From CBDDBU01 sp965226045 (GTDB lineage Bacteria; Pseudomonadota; Alphaproteobacteria; VGEJ01): a stretch of DNA of 56,753 nucleotides. The position numbers and the translations under genes were made by a program. Where the stretch lies: the NCBI GenBank assembly GCA_965226045.1, contig CBDDBU010000008.1, forward strand, positions 1 through 56,753, written 5' to 3'. How positions within the stretch are numbered: the stretch's first letter is position 1; each line of letters opens with the position of its first letter. Of the stretch, positions 15,628 through 24,602 are shown piece after piece. The notes under the pieces are model-generated. The model worked only from the letters and a program-made list of their open reading frames with translations, was not told the DNA's origin and made no database searches.

Positions 15628-16821
15628 ATGTGCCGAGTGCCATCGCTACGACGGTTGCTGGCGGTGGCCATGTGGCTGGCCCCGATGTGGGCCATGACGT
15701 TGGCTCCTGGCGTGGCCAACGGCGCGGTGATAACCGGCATTAGGGTCGGCGAGCACCCTGACGCGACGCGATTCGTTATCGACCTTACCAGTGCCGTGAC
15801 CTATCGGGTGTATACCCTCGCTGGTCCCGACCGGGTCGTTATCGACCTGCCGCTGGTCGAATGGCGCGTGCAGCCCCATGCCTCCGCGTTCAAGGGTGGG
15901 TTGATCACCGGGATCCGGTCAGGCCGGGTCGGCGAGGACACATGGCGCATTATTCTCGACGTGGCGGCGCCGGTGAGCATCAAGCGAGAGTTCGCCCTAC
16001 CGCCCCACGGCGACTACCCGCACCGCCTCGTGATCGATCTCGCCGCCCGTGAGGAGGCCTCAGCGCGCCGTGCCGAGCCGGAGCGCGTTAACGGCCGCGA
16101 CGGGCGGCTTCCCGCGAAGCGGCCGGACACGCCCAGGAGCCGGCCTCAACGCACCGTCGTGCTCGATCCGGGGCATGGCGGCGCCGACCCCGGCACCATC
16201 AGCGCCGGGGGCATTTTCGAAAAGGACCTGACGTTGGCCGTCGGTCTCGAGTTGCGCCGTCGCTTGCTGGCGACGGGACGCTACCGCGTCGTCATGACGC
16301 GGAAAACCGACGACTTCGTCAAACTGCGCGACCGGGTGGCACGGGCCCGGCACGCCGGCGGCGACCTTTTCCTGTCGCTGCACGCGGACTCGATTGGCAA
16401 CCCTCGGCTGCGCGGCGCCTCGGTCTATACCCTTTCGGAAACCGCCTCCGACGACGAGGCAGGGGAGCTGGCCCAACGGGAGAACCGCGCCGACATCATC
16501 GCCGGCGTCGATCTGTCTGGCGAGAGCGATGTCGTAAGCGGAATCCTGATCGACCTGGCCCAGCGCGAAACCATGAATCTTTCGACGGAGTTCGCGAACC
16601 AGCTAATTTCCGAACTCAGCGACGCCTCGATCATGCTCAAGCGATCGCGCCGCTATGCGGGATTCGCCGTCCTCAAGGCGCCCGACATGCCGGCCGTCCT
16701 GGTCGAACTCGGCTACCTCTCCAACCCGCGCGATGAACGGATGCTGGCCGCCCCCAAGCAACGCGCCCCGCTGGTCGAGGCCCTGTTGCGCGGCATCGAC
16801 ACGTTCTTTGACCGCGAGTAG
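15628..16821 (+). CDS. amiC: N-acetylmuramoyl-L-alanine amidase, AMIN + Amidase_3
   Basis: The 397-residue amidase removes peptide stems from septal peptidoglycan in the periplasm and is needed for daughter-cell separation. It has a signal peptide (RRLLAVAMWLAPMWAMTLAP, cleaved near GVANGA), an AMIN domain (about 30-145, TRFVIDLTSAVTYRVY) that targets peptidoglycan, a proline/arginine-rich linker, then Amidase_3 (from TVVLDPGHGGADPG): zinc ligands in DPGHGG, a Glu in FEKDLTL, and His in LSLHADS, with the catalytic Glu in VLVELGYLSN. I chose ATG 15628 because AGGGGA lies just upstream; an in-frame GTG at 15598 would add ten residues before the signal peptide. PBP1A follows, the usual alphaproteobacterial order. 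Confidence 0.94.
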   Translation: MCRVPSLRRLLAVAMWLAPMWAMTLAPGVANGAVITGIRVGEHPDATRFVIDLTSAVTYRVYTLAGPDRVVIDLPLVEWRVQPHASAFKGGLITGIRSGRVGEDTWRIILDVAAPVSIKREFALPPHGDYPHRLVIDLAAREEASARRAEPERVNGRDGRLPAKRPDTPRSRPQRTVVLDPGHGGADPGTISAGGIFEKDLTLAVGLELRRRLLATGRYRVVMTRKTDDFVKLRDRVARARHAGGDLFLSLHADSIGNPRLRGASVYTLSETASDDEAGELAQRENRADIIAGVDLSGESDVVSGILIDLAQRETMNLSTEFANQLISELSDASIMLKRSRRYAGFAVLKAPDMPAVLVELGYLSNPRDERMLAAPKQRAPLVEALLRGIDTFFDRE

Positions 16822-16905
16822 CTCCGGCTCGCCACAACTCGGCCACAATCGCCGCCTATGTTAGCTTGGTCGCCGCCCCGCGAGGGCCGAGGCTGGGATC
16901 TACTC

Positions 16906-19320
16906 ATGGCGCGCGTGCTGCGATGGCTAGGCGCATTGGTCGCGTTTGCGGTCGTTCTGGCCGTCATCGCCGGCGGCGGCGTTCTCTATGTCTTCTATCG
17001 CTATGGCGGCGATCTTCCCGACTACCAGCAATTGGCCGATTATGAGCCGCCGACGGTCACCCGCGTACACGCTGGCGATGGGCGGTTATTGGCCGAGTAT
17101 GCCGTCGAGAAACGCGTGTTCGTCCCGGTCGAGGCCATGCCCAAGCGGGTCGTTGAGGCCTTTCTGGCGGCCGAGGATCAACACTTCTACAGCCACTTTG
17201 GCATCGACCTGCGCGGCGTCGTACGCGCGACCGTCACCAATGCCGCCAACCTGTGGCGGGGCAATCGCCGCCCGGTCGGCGCTTCGACCATCACCCAGCA
17301 GGTGGCTAAGAACTTTCTGCTCTCCAACGAGCTGTCGATCGAGCGCAAGATCCGCGAAGCGATTCTGGCGGTGCGGATAGAACGGGCGTTGTCCAAGGAT
17401 CGCATCCTTGAGCTCTACCTGAACGAGATCTACCTCGGTTACGGCTCCTATGGGGTGGCCGCCGCCGCGCTCAATTATTTCGACAGGTCGCTCGACGAGC
17501 TCACACTTGAGGAGACCGCCTACCTCGCGGCCCTGCCCAAGGCGCCGAGCAACTACCATCCGATCTATCGCCACGAAGCGGCCGTGGGGCGTCGCGATTG
17601 GGTGATCGGGCGGATGGTGGACGAGCGCTTCATCACGCCCGAGGAGGGGGCGGCGGCGCGCCTGCGACCGCTGCTGGTGCGCCGGCGGGGTGGCTATGAT
17701 GCGGCGGCGGCCGACTATTTCGCCGAGGATGTGCGGCGCGAACTGGTTAAGCGATTCGGCGAAAAGGGACTGTACGAGGGCGGACTGTCGGTCCGCACCA
17801 CCCTCGATTCGCGGCTCCAGGATATCGCCCGGCGCGCACTGCGGCAGGGATTGATCGCCTACGACCGCCGTCACGGCTGGCGCGGCCCGCTGGCGCGGTT
17901 CGATGATATGGCGGACTGGCGGCAACGCCTCGCCGCCTACCAGCCTCCGCCCGCGATGGGGGAGTGGTTGCCCGCGCTGGTGCTCAGCTTGAGCCAACAG
18001 AGCGCTGAGATAGGTTTCGCCGACGGGCGAGGCGGTCTCATCCCGCTGGCCGAGCTGGAATGGGCGCGCGCCTGGCGTGCTGGTCAACGGCTCGGTCCAG
18101 AAATTCGCCATCCCTCTGATGTGTTGGCCATAGGCGATCTTGTGGCCGTGGCGGCCGTCGATCCCGTTCGGCCGATCCATGCCCTTCACCAGATTCCCGA
18201 GGTCGACGGCGGCATTATCGCCATGGATCCCCACACGGGGCGCGTTTTGGCGATGGTCGGCGGCTATCACTTCGCCGACAGCCAGTACAACCGCGCGACC
18301 CAGGCGTTGCGTCAGCCCGGCTCGGCCTTCAAGCCAATCGTCTACGCCGCCGCGCTGGAAAACGGTTTCACGCCCTCCAGTCTCATTCTCGATGCGCCGT
18401 TCGTGATCGACCAGGGCCCGGGCCTCGGCAAATGGAAACCCGCCAATTACACCCGCAAATTCTATGGACCGAGCACACTGCGGCTCGGGATCGAAAAATC
18501 GCGCAACTTGATGACGGTGCGACTCGCCCAGTTCATCGGCATGGACTCGGTGGTCGATATGGCGCGCAGATTTGGCGTTGTGAATCGGATGCCGGCCCGG
18601 CTGTCCATGGCGTTGGGCGCTGGCGAATCGACGCTGATGCGCATGGTGGCGGCGTATGCGATGCTCGTGAACGGCGGCAAGCGCATCGTTCCGTCGCTGA
18701 TCGACCGGGTTCAGGATCGCCGCGGGCGCACCATCTTCCGCCACGACGACCGACCTTGCGATGGTTGCGTGGCGACCGCATGGCGCGGCCAATCGGCGCC
18801 GCTGATTCCCGATGGCCGGCCGACGATCGTCGATTCAACCATCGCCTATCAGCTTGTCTCTATCCTGCAGGGCGTGGTCGAGCGCGGCACCGGGCGCAGG
18901 GTGAGCGCTGTCGGCAAGCCGCTGGGCGGCAAGACAGGCACGACCAACGACAGCAAGGACACCTGGTTCATCGGCTTTTCCCCTGACCTCGCCGCTGGTG
19001 TGTTCGTCGGCTTTGACCGCCCCCGGAGCCTGGGCCGGCGCGAGACGGGATCGAGCGTGGCCGCGCCGATTTTCCGCGATTTCATGGCCGCGGCCCTGGC
19101 TGATCAACCGGCGATTCCGTTCCGCATCCCGAGCGGCGTGCGGCTGGTCAGGGTGAACGCGACCACCGGGCTTTTGGCGCGGGCTGGCGATCCGAATGTC
19201 ATTTTCGAGGCGTTTCGGCCCGGAACCGAGCCCACCGCGTCCGGGCTGGTGCTCGATGGTTCGGGCGTCGCGCTGGCGATCGGCGAGGCGCCGTTGGAAG
19301 GAACCGACGGCTTGTACTAA
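16906..19320 (+). CDS. mrcA: Class A penicillin-binding protein 1A
   Basis: This ~804-residue bifunctional enzyme polymerises glycan strands and crosslinks peptides. It has an N-terminal membrane anchor (LGALVAFAVVLAVIAGGGVL), a GT51 transglycosylase domain (FLAAEDQHFYSHFGID with the catalytic Glu, then GASTITQQVAKNF, KIREAILAVRIER and LNEIYLGYGSYG), an intervening OB-like region, and a transpeptidase domain with SxxK in PGSAFKPIVYAAAL, SxN in KSRNLM and KTG in GGKTGTTND. An in-frame ATG at 16858 would add a 16-residue tail before the anchor; I preferred 16906 for the signal-anchor position. It follows amiC by 84 bp and precedes prfB by 46 bp. Confidence 0.95.
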   Translation: MARVLRWLGALVAFAVVLAVIAGGGVLYVFYRYGGDLPDYQQLADYEPPTVTRVHAGDGRLLAEYAVEKRVFVPVEAMPKRVVEAFLAAEDQHFYSHFGIDLRGVVRATVTNAANLWRGNRRPVGASTITQQVAKNFLLSNELSIERKIREAILAVRIERALSKDRILELYLNEIYLGYGSYGVAAAALNYFDRSLDELTLEETAYLAALPKAPSNYHPIYRHEAAVGRRDWVIGRMVDERFITPEEGAAARLRPLLVRRRGGYDAAAADYFAEDVRRELVKRFGEKGLYEGGLSVRTTLDSRLQDIARRALRQGLIAYDRRHGWRGPLARFDDMADWRQRLAAYQPPPAMGEWLPALVLSLSQQSAEIGFADGRGGLIPLAELEWARAWRAGQRLGPEIRHPSDVLAIGDLVAVAAVDPVRPIHALHQIPEVDGGIIAMDPHTGRVLAMVGGYHFADSQYNRATQALRQPGSAFKPIVYAAALENGFTPSSLILDAPFVIDQGPGLGKWKPANYTRKFYGPSTLRLGIEKSRNLMTVRLAQFIGMDSVVDMARRFGVVNRMPARLSMALGAGESTLMRMVAAYAMLVNGGKRIVPSLIDRVQDRRGRTIFRHDDRPCDGCVATAWRGQSAPLIPDGRPTIVDSTIAYQLVSILQGVVERGTGRRVSAVGKPLGGKTGTTNDSKDTWFIGFSPDLAAGVFVGFDRPRSLGRRETGSSVAAPIFRDFMAAALADQPAIPFRIPSGVRLVRVNATTGLLARAGDPNVIFEAFRPGTEPTASGLVLDGSGVALAIGEAPLEGTDGLY

Positions 19321-19366
19321 AACCCAACCACGTCCCAGGCACCGATAGGTCGAACGGAGGCGGAGA

Positions 19367-20492
19367 GTGCGGGCTGAAATCGAAGCGATCTCGGATCGGA
19401 TCAGGCAGTCGCTGGCGCGACTAAGGGGGCATCTTTGACTGGGAGAACGCCCTCAAGCGAATAGACGAACTGGACCGGCGCGCCGAAGACCCGAAGTTGT
19501 GGGACGATCGGGGCCGGGCGCAGCGCCTGATGCGCGAGCGTACGCGTTTGCGCGCCGCCATCGATGGCTATCGCGGCCTCGAGCAAGAATTGGAGGACGG
19601 TATCGGTCTCGTCGACTTGGGCGAGCAAGAGGGTGACAGCGCCGTCATCGCCGAGGCTGAAGCGGCATTGACGGAACTTGGCGACCGGACGGCGAAACAA
19701 GAGCTTGAAAGTCTATTGTCGGGCGAGGCCGACGGCAACGACGCCTATGTCGAGGTCCACGCGGGCGCGGGCGGCACCGAATCGCAGGATTGGGCCGAGA
19801 TGCTGCTGCGCATGTACATCCGTTGGGCGGAAAAACGGGGCTACGAGACCGAGTGGGTCGAGGAGAGTCCGGGCGAGGAAGCCGGGCTCAAATCGGCGAC
19901 CATCATTATCAAGGGCGCCAATTCGTTCGGCTGGCTCAAGGGCGAATCGGGTGTCCATCGCCTGGTCCGCATCTCGCCGTTCGATTCGAGCTCGCGGCGG
20001 CACACCAGTTTCGCCAGCGTCGGGGCTTTTCCTGTGATCGACGACACAATCAACATCGATATTCAGGACAAGGATCTGCGCGTCGACACCTATCGCGCTT
20101 CGGGCGCCGGCGGTCAGCACGTCAACCGGACCGACAGCGCGGTCCGCATCACCCATCTGCCGACCTCGATTGTCGTCCAGTGTCAGAGCGGCCGCTCGCA
20201 GCACAAGAACCGCGCCGCCGCCATGTCGATGCTGCGTGCGCGGCTCTACGAGGCCGAGCTCAGCAAACGCGAGGCCGAGCGCCAAGCGCTGCACGAAAGC
20301 AAAAGCGAGATCGGGTGGGGTCACCAGATCCGCTCCTACGTCCTGCACCCCTACCAGATGGTGAAGGATCTGCGGACGCACGTCGAAAGCTCCGATACCA
20401 CGGGCGTTCTCGATGGCGATCTTGATCTTTTCATGGGCGCGGCGCTCGCCGCCCGGGTCGGGGTTGGCCTTGAGGAAACGACTCGCTCATGA
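19367..20492 (+). CDS. prfB: Peptide chain release factor 2, via programmed +1 frameshift
   Basis: RF2 recognises UGA and UAA stop codons and releases the finished peptide. Translation starts at GTG 19367, reads 23 codons to CTT, meets an in-frame TGA at 19436-19438, and must slip +1 (CTT TGA C read as CTT GAC) to continue DWENALKRIDELDRRAEDPK to 20492. The product is ~374 residues, the normal RF2 length. Downstream are the PCRF domain and the catalytic GGQ motif SGAGGQHVNRTDSAVRITHL. This is the well-known autoregulatory circuit: when RF2 is scarce, termination at UGA is slow and frameshifting rises. It follows PBP1A and nearly overlaps ytoQ. Confidence 0.96.
19424..19439 (+). promoter_or_regulatory. 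prfB programmed +1 frameshift site
   Basis: AGGGGG (19424-19429), an internal Shine-Dalgarno-like element, is followed by CAT and then the slippery CTT TGA C (19433-19439). The spacing between the Shine-Dalgarno-like element and the shift codon is the same as in the classic E. coli prfB site. The zero-frame TGA is the codon RF2 itself reads, which makes the site self-regulating. Confidence 0.96.
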
Positions 20493-20512
20493 GGCAACCA
20501 AGGAGAAGCGGT

Positions 20513-20971
20513 GTGGCGAACGACGGATGGACGGTCTACCTCGCGGGTGAGATTCATACCGCTTGGCGCGAGCGCCTGAATCGCGGCGTCGCGGACTCGA
20601 AACTGCCGGTGCAATTCGTGTCGCCGGTCACCGACCATGGCAGCAGCGACGATTGCGGCGTCGATATCCTGGGCGCCGAGGACAGCGCGTTTTGGAAGGA
20701 TCACAAGGGCGCTGGGCTCAACGCGATCCGCACGCGCACGATGATCGATCGCGCCGACATTGTTGTCGTCCGGTTCGGCGAGCAGTATCGCCAGTGGAAC
20801 GCGGCCTTCGACGCGGGATACGCGACGGCGCTGGGCAAGCCGCTCATCGTTCTGCACGAGCCCGCGCTCGGCCACGCCCTTAAGGAAGTCGATGGGGCCG
20901 CGCTCGCGGTCGCCGAGTCGCCCGACCAGGTCGTCCGCATTCTCAGGTACGTGATCGAGGGGCGTTTGTGA
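20513..20971 (+). CDS. ytoQ: YtoQ-family protein
   Basis: About 152 residues matching the YtoQ family, cytosolic proteins with a nucleoside 2-deoxyribosyltransferase-like fold and no established role. The sequence is well conserved: TVYLAGEIHTAWRERLNRGV, FVSPVTDHGSSDDCG, AIRTRTMIDRADIVVVRFG, YRQWNAAFDAGYATALGKP and VLHEPALGHALKEVD. I chose GTG 20513, 7 bases after AGGAG (20501-20505); an in-frame ATG at 20489 overlaps the prfB stop and would add eight residues. Its end overlaps the der start by 4 bp, so prfB-ytoQ-der look like one operon. The placement between a release factor and a ribosome-assembly GTPase is suggestive but proves nothing about function. Confidence 0.87.
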   Translation: MANDGWTVYLAGEIHTAWRERLNRGVADSKLPVQFVSPVTDHGSSDDCGVDILGAEDSAFWKDHKGAGLNAIRTRTMIDRADIVVVRFGEQYRQWNAAFDAGYATALGKPLIVLHEPALGHALKEVDGAALAVAESPDQVVRILRYVIEGRL

Positions 20972-22398
20972 GGCGACCCACCACTACATCTCTGAGAAAG
21001 AAAAAGCCAACGCGGCGGCCCCCCGTTTCCGGCGGCCGTGCGGCGCGCCATGTGGTGCCCTCGCCACGGTTGACGCTCGTCATCCTTGGCCGACCGAATG
21101 TCGGCAAATCGACGTTGTTCAATCGCCTGGTCGGTCGCCACGCCGCGCTGGTCGACAATACGCCGGGCCTCACCCGCGATTGGCGCGAGGGGCAGGGGCG
21201 GATCGGCGATATCGATGTGCGCGTGATCGATACCGCCGGCCTTGAGGACGCGAGCGACGACAGCCTCGCCGGCCGCATGCGCCACCACACCGAAGCCGCG
21301 CTGCACGGGGCGGACGCAGCGCTGATGGTGATCGACGCGATCGCCGGCGTCACCCCACTCGATCAACATTTCGTCCAGTGGCTCAAGAAGACCGAGATCC
21401 CGACGATCCTGATCGCCAACAAGTGCGAGGGCCGCCGTGCCGAGCCCGGTGTGCTGGACGCCTATCGACTTGGCATCGGCGAGCCGGTGGCGATCTCGGC
21501 GGAGCATGGCGAGGGTTTGGCCGATCTGTACACAGCGGTTGCCGCATTGGTTCCCGCGCCAGCCCTGGAGTCGGTCGATGAGGCCGCCCGCCCGCTGGCG
21601 CTCGCCATCGTCGGCCGACCGAACGCTGGCAAGTCGACGCTCGCCAACCGGCTAGTTGGCTCCGATCGGCTTCTCACCGGGCCGGAGCCCGGCATCACGC
21701 GAGATGCCATCGCCGTGGATTGGCGCTTCGAGGGGCGCTGGATACGCCTGGTCGATACGGCCGGGTTGCGACGACGCGCGCGGGTGGTCGACCGGCTCGA
21801 GCGGCTGGCGGCGGCGGACGCCTTGCGCGCCGTGAGATTGGCCGAGATCGTGGTTGTGGTGCTGGATGCGGAAACGCCGTTCGAGCGTCAAGATCAAACC
21901 ATCGCGCGGATGGTCGCCGAGGAGGGCAGGACGCTCGTCATCGCCCTGAACAAGTGCGATTTGTTGAACGATGTGGCCGCGACGGCGGCGGCGGTGGACC
22001 GCGAGTTGGCCGCGTCGCTGCCACAGCTCAAGGGCGCCACCGTGGCGCCGATATCCGCGCTCACGGGCGCCGGGATCGATCAGCTCATGACGGCCGTCTT
22101 CGCGCTCCATGACCGCTGGACCCGGCGCGTGGCGACCGGTCCGCTTAATCGCTGGCTCGCCGACGCCGTGGCCGCGCATCCCCCGCCCTCGGTTCGCGGC
22201 CGGCGGCTGCAGTTGCGATATTTGACCCAAGTCAAGGCGCGCCCGCCCACCTTCGCGCTGTTCGCGAGCCGTCCCGACCACCTTTCCAAGTCCTATTTAC
22301 GGTACCTCACCAACGCGCTGCGCGAGCATTTCGATCTGGCGGGCATACCGCTGCGTCTTCTCGCGCGCGGCGGCCAGAATCCGTACGTCAAACGCTAG
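20968..22398 (+). CDS. der: Ribosome biogenesis GTPase Der (EngA)
   Basis: Der is an essential GTPase for 50S ribosomal subunit maturation, with two tandem G domains and a C-terminal KH-like domain. Domain 1 has LGRPNVGKSTLFNRL, DNTPGLTRD, DTAGLED and ANKCEG. Domain 2 has VGRPNAGKSTLANRL, TRDAI, DTAGLRRRARV and ALNKCDLL. The KH-like end carries NPYVKR. The frame opens with GTG 20968, overlapping the ytoQ stop by 4 bp, giving 476 residues with a ~35-residue basic leader (RKKKPTRRPP) not seen in most Der proteins. A GTG nearer the first G domain (VPSPRLTLVILG) may be the true start. No lesions seen. Confidence 0.95.
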   Translation: MRRPTTTSLRKKKPTRRPPVSGGRAARHVVPSPRLTLVILGRPNVGKSTLFNRLVGRHAALVDNTPGLTRDWREGQGRIGDIDVRVIDTAGLEDASDDSLAGRMRHHTEAALHGADAALMVIDAIAGVTPLDQHFVQWLKKTEIPTILIANKCEGRRAEPGVLDAYRLGIGEPVAISAEHGEGLADLYTAVAALVPAPALESVDEAARPLALAIVGRPNAGKSTLANRLVGSDRLLTGPEPGITRDAIAVDWRFEGRWIRLVDTAGLRRRARVVDRLERLAAADALRAVRLAEIVVVVLDAETPFERQDQTIARMVAEEGRTLVIALNKCDLLNDVAATAAAVDRELAASLPQLKGATVAPISALTGAGIDQLMTAVFALHDRWTRRVATGPLNRWLADAVAAHPPPSVRGRRLQLRYLTQVKARPPTFALFASRPDHLSKSYLRYLTNALREHFDLAGIPLRLLARGGQNPYVKR

Positions 22399-22414
22399 CT
22401 CGGAATTCGCGTTA

Positions 22415-23119
22415 CTAGGCCCCCACGATCTCGCCGTTGCGTTCGAGGTCGGGTGCGGCGAGATCGACGAAGACATCGGTGATGGCTTCCGGCGTGGGCA
22501 GCGACATCGGGTCCTCGCCCGGCATCGCGCTCGCCCGCATTCCGGTGCGAACGACCCCTGGATCGACGATGTTGACGCGAACCTTGGTATTGGCGACCTC
22601 CGCCGCATAGGTTTTCACCAGCATGTCGAGCGCCGCTTTGCTGGTGGCGTAGGGCCCCCAATAGGACAGGGTCATGCGACTGACGCCAGAGGTCACGAAC
22701 ATGGCGCGTCCCGCCGTGGCGGCCCGCAGCAGCGGATCGAACGCACGGATCAAGCGCCAGTTGGCGGTGACGTTGATCGCCAGCACCTCTTCCCACATTT
22801 CCGGCGGGCAATGGCCGAGCGGCCCCAGGCGGCCCAGCACGGCCGCGTTGCCGACCAGAACGTCGAGGCGCCCGTGGCGCTCGGCGATCAGGCCGCCAAG
22901 CCGGTCGATGCCCGGGCCATCGCGAAGATCAAGGGGGACCAGTGTCGCGCTGCCGCCGACCGCGCGGATGGCGTCGTCCACTTCCTCCAATCCGCCGACG
23001 GTCCGCGCCACCGCCACCACGGTGCCGCCCTCGGCGCCGTAGCGTTTGGCGACGGCCGCGCCGATGCCGCGCGAGGCGCCGGTGACGAGCGCGACGCGCC
23101 CCTCCAATCGCCCGCCCAC
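22415..23119 (-). CDS. SDR-family NAD(P)-dependent oxidoreductase
   Basis: A 234-residue classical short-chain dehydrogenase/reductase with the cofactor loop VTGASRGIGAAVAK, Asp for adenine binding in VPLDLRD, VLVGNAAVLG (the NNAG position) and a catalytic Tyr-Lys pair in YWGPYATSKAALDM with an upstream Ser (VTSGVS). I start it at GTG 23119, directly after the purF stop (23121); reading further upstream enters purF in another frame. The tight spacing makes it co-transcribed with purF, a pairing seen in related genomes. The substrate is unknown. Confidence 0.88.
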   Translation of the reverse strand: MGGRLEGRVALVTGASRGIGAAVAKRYGAEGGTVVAVARTVGGLEEVDDAIRAVGGSATLVPLDLRDGPGIDRLGGLIAERHGRLDVLVGNAAVLGRLGPLGHCPPEMWEEVLAINVTANWRLIRAFDPLLRAATAGRAMFVTSGVSRMTLSYWGPYATSKAALDMLVKTYAAEVANTKVRVNIVDPGVVRTGMRASAMPGEDPMSLPTPEAITDVFVDLAAPDLERNGEIVGA

Positions 23120-23120
23120 G

Positions 23121-24587
23121 CTAGGCTTGTTCGGCGAGGAGCGAGAGCTGGGCCGGCGGACTGCCAAGCTCGTGATCGGCGAGCGGGATCGGGTAGTCGC
23201 CTGAGAAGCAGGCATCGCAATACTGGGGATTCCGCTCGTCGCGCGGGCTGTCTGTCATGGCGCGGTAGAGCCCGTCCATGGAGATGTAGGCGAGCGAGTC
23301 GACGCCGATCCTGTTGCGCATCCCCTCAAGATCGAGGTTGGCGGCCAGCAGTTCGTCGCGTCGCGGCGTATCGACGCCGTAGAAACAGGAGTATGCGGTC
23401 GGGGGGCTGGCGATTCGCATGTGCACCTCGGTCGCGCCGGCGTCGCGCATCATGTTGACGATCTTGGTCGAGGTCGTGCCGCGCACGATGCTGTCGTCTA
23501 CCAGTATGACCCTCTTGCCGGTCACCTCGGAGCGGTTGGCGCTGTGCTTGAGGCGGACGCCGAGGTGTCTGATCTGCTCGGTCGGCTCGATAAAGGTTCG
23601 CCCGACGTAGTGGTTGCGAATAATCCCAAGTTCGAACGGGATGTGGGATTCGGCGGCATAGCCGATCGCGGCCGGCACGCCTGAGTCGGGCACCGGGATC
23701 ACCACGTCCGCCGGCACCGGCGCCTCCCGCGCCAGCTCGGCGCCAATGCGCTTGCGCGCGTCGTAAACGCCGACCCCGTTGATGCTGCTATCGGGCCGCG
23801 CGAAGTAGATGTACTCGAAGACGCAAAAGCGCGACCGCGCCGGCGCGAACGGGCGCATGCTGTGCACGCCTGATGAGTCGATCACCACCATCTCGCCCGG
23901 CTCGATGTCACGCACGAACCGCGCGCCGATGATATCGAGAGCGCAGGTTTCGGAGGCCAGGATATACGCGCCGTCGAGCTCGCCCAGCACCAGCGGTCGT
24001 ACGCCGCGCGCGTCGCGCACGCCGAACAACGCCGTCGCGGTCATCGCCACCAGGGCGTAGGCGCCTTGGCATTGGTGCAACGCATCGGTCATGCGATCGA
24101 CCACCGTCGTCTTGGCGCTGGTTGCCACCAGGTGGAGAATAGCCTCGGTGTCCATGGTCGACTGAAAGATGCAGCCGCGCGTGACCAGTTGGTCGCGCAG
24201 GGTGTAGCCATTGGTCAGATTGCCGTTGTGGGCGATGGTGAAGCCGCCGAAGACTAGTTCGGCGAACAACGGCTGCACGTTGCGCAAGACGGTTTCACCG
24301 GTGGTCGAATACCGCACATGGCCAAGGGCGGACTGACCACGCAGCCGGTCGATCACATCATGGGAACCGAAATTCTCTCCGACCTGGCCGAGGCCGCGGT
24401 GGGCATGGAATTGCTGGCCGTCATAGGTGACCATCCCGGTCGCTTCCTGGCCACGGTGCTGCAATGCGTGCAGACCGAGGGCGGTGTGGGCGGCCGAATC
24501 CTGGTGGCCGAAGACCCCGAACAAACCGCACTCGTCATGCGGTTTGTCCGCGTGAAGGTCGAGAGGCAAGGGTTGGCGGCGGCTCAT
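23121..24587 (-). CDS. purF: Amidophosphoribosyltransferase PurF
   Basis: PurF makes 5-phosphoribosylamine from PRPP and glutamine, the first committed step of purine synthesis. The 488-residue protein has a short N-terminal propeptide (19 residues) before the nucleophile Cys in DECGLFGVFGHQD, a class II glutamine amidotransferase domain (LQHRGQEATGM, ALGHVRYSTTGE, TIAHNGNLTN) and a type I PRTase domain with the PRPP loop RVILVDDSIVRGTTS. It sits between cvpA upstream (15-bp gap) and the SDR gene downstream on the minus strand. The cvpA-purF pairing is conserved widely. Confidence 0.96.
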   Translation of the reverse strand: MSRRQPLPLDLHADKPHDECGLFGVFGHQDSAAHTALGLHALQHRGQEATGMVTYDGQQFHAHRGLGQVGENFGSHDVIDRLRGQSALGHVRYSTTGETVLRNVQPLFAELVFGGFTIAHNGNLTNGYTLRDQLVTRGCIFQSTMDTEAILHLVATSAKTTVVDRMTDALHQCQGAYALVAMTATALFGVRDARGVRPLVLGELDGAYILASETCALDIIGARFVRDIEPGEMVVIDSSGVHSMRPFAPARSRFCVFEYIYFARPDSSINGVGVYDARKRIGAELAREAPVPADVVIPVPDSGVPAAIGYAAESHIPFELGIIRNHYVGRTFIEPTEQIRHLGVRLKHSANRSEVTGKRVILVDDSIVRGTTSTKIVNMMRDAGATEVHMRIASPPTAYSCFYGVDTPRRDELLAANLDLEGMRNRIGVDSLAYISMDGLYRAMTDSPRDERNPQYCDACFSGDYPIPLADHELGSPPAQLSLLAEQA

Positions 24588-24602
24588 TGATTCACCGTGG
24601 GC

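Noticed and set aside
17086..18792. 568-codon minus-strand ORF
   Set aside because: Antisense to the PBP1A gene, which has all catalytic motifs; long shadow frames are expected at this GC content.
19436..19438. In-frame TGA taken as a disabling mutation of prfB
   Set aside because: It sits in the exact AGGGGG..CTT TGA C context of RF2 programmed frameshifting and the downstream frame is intact.
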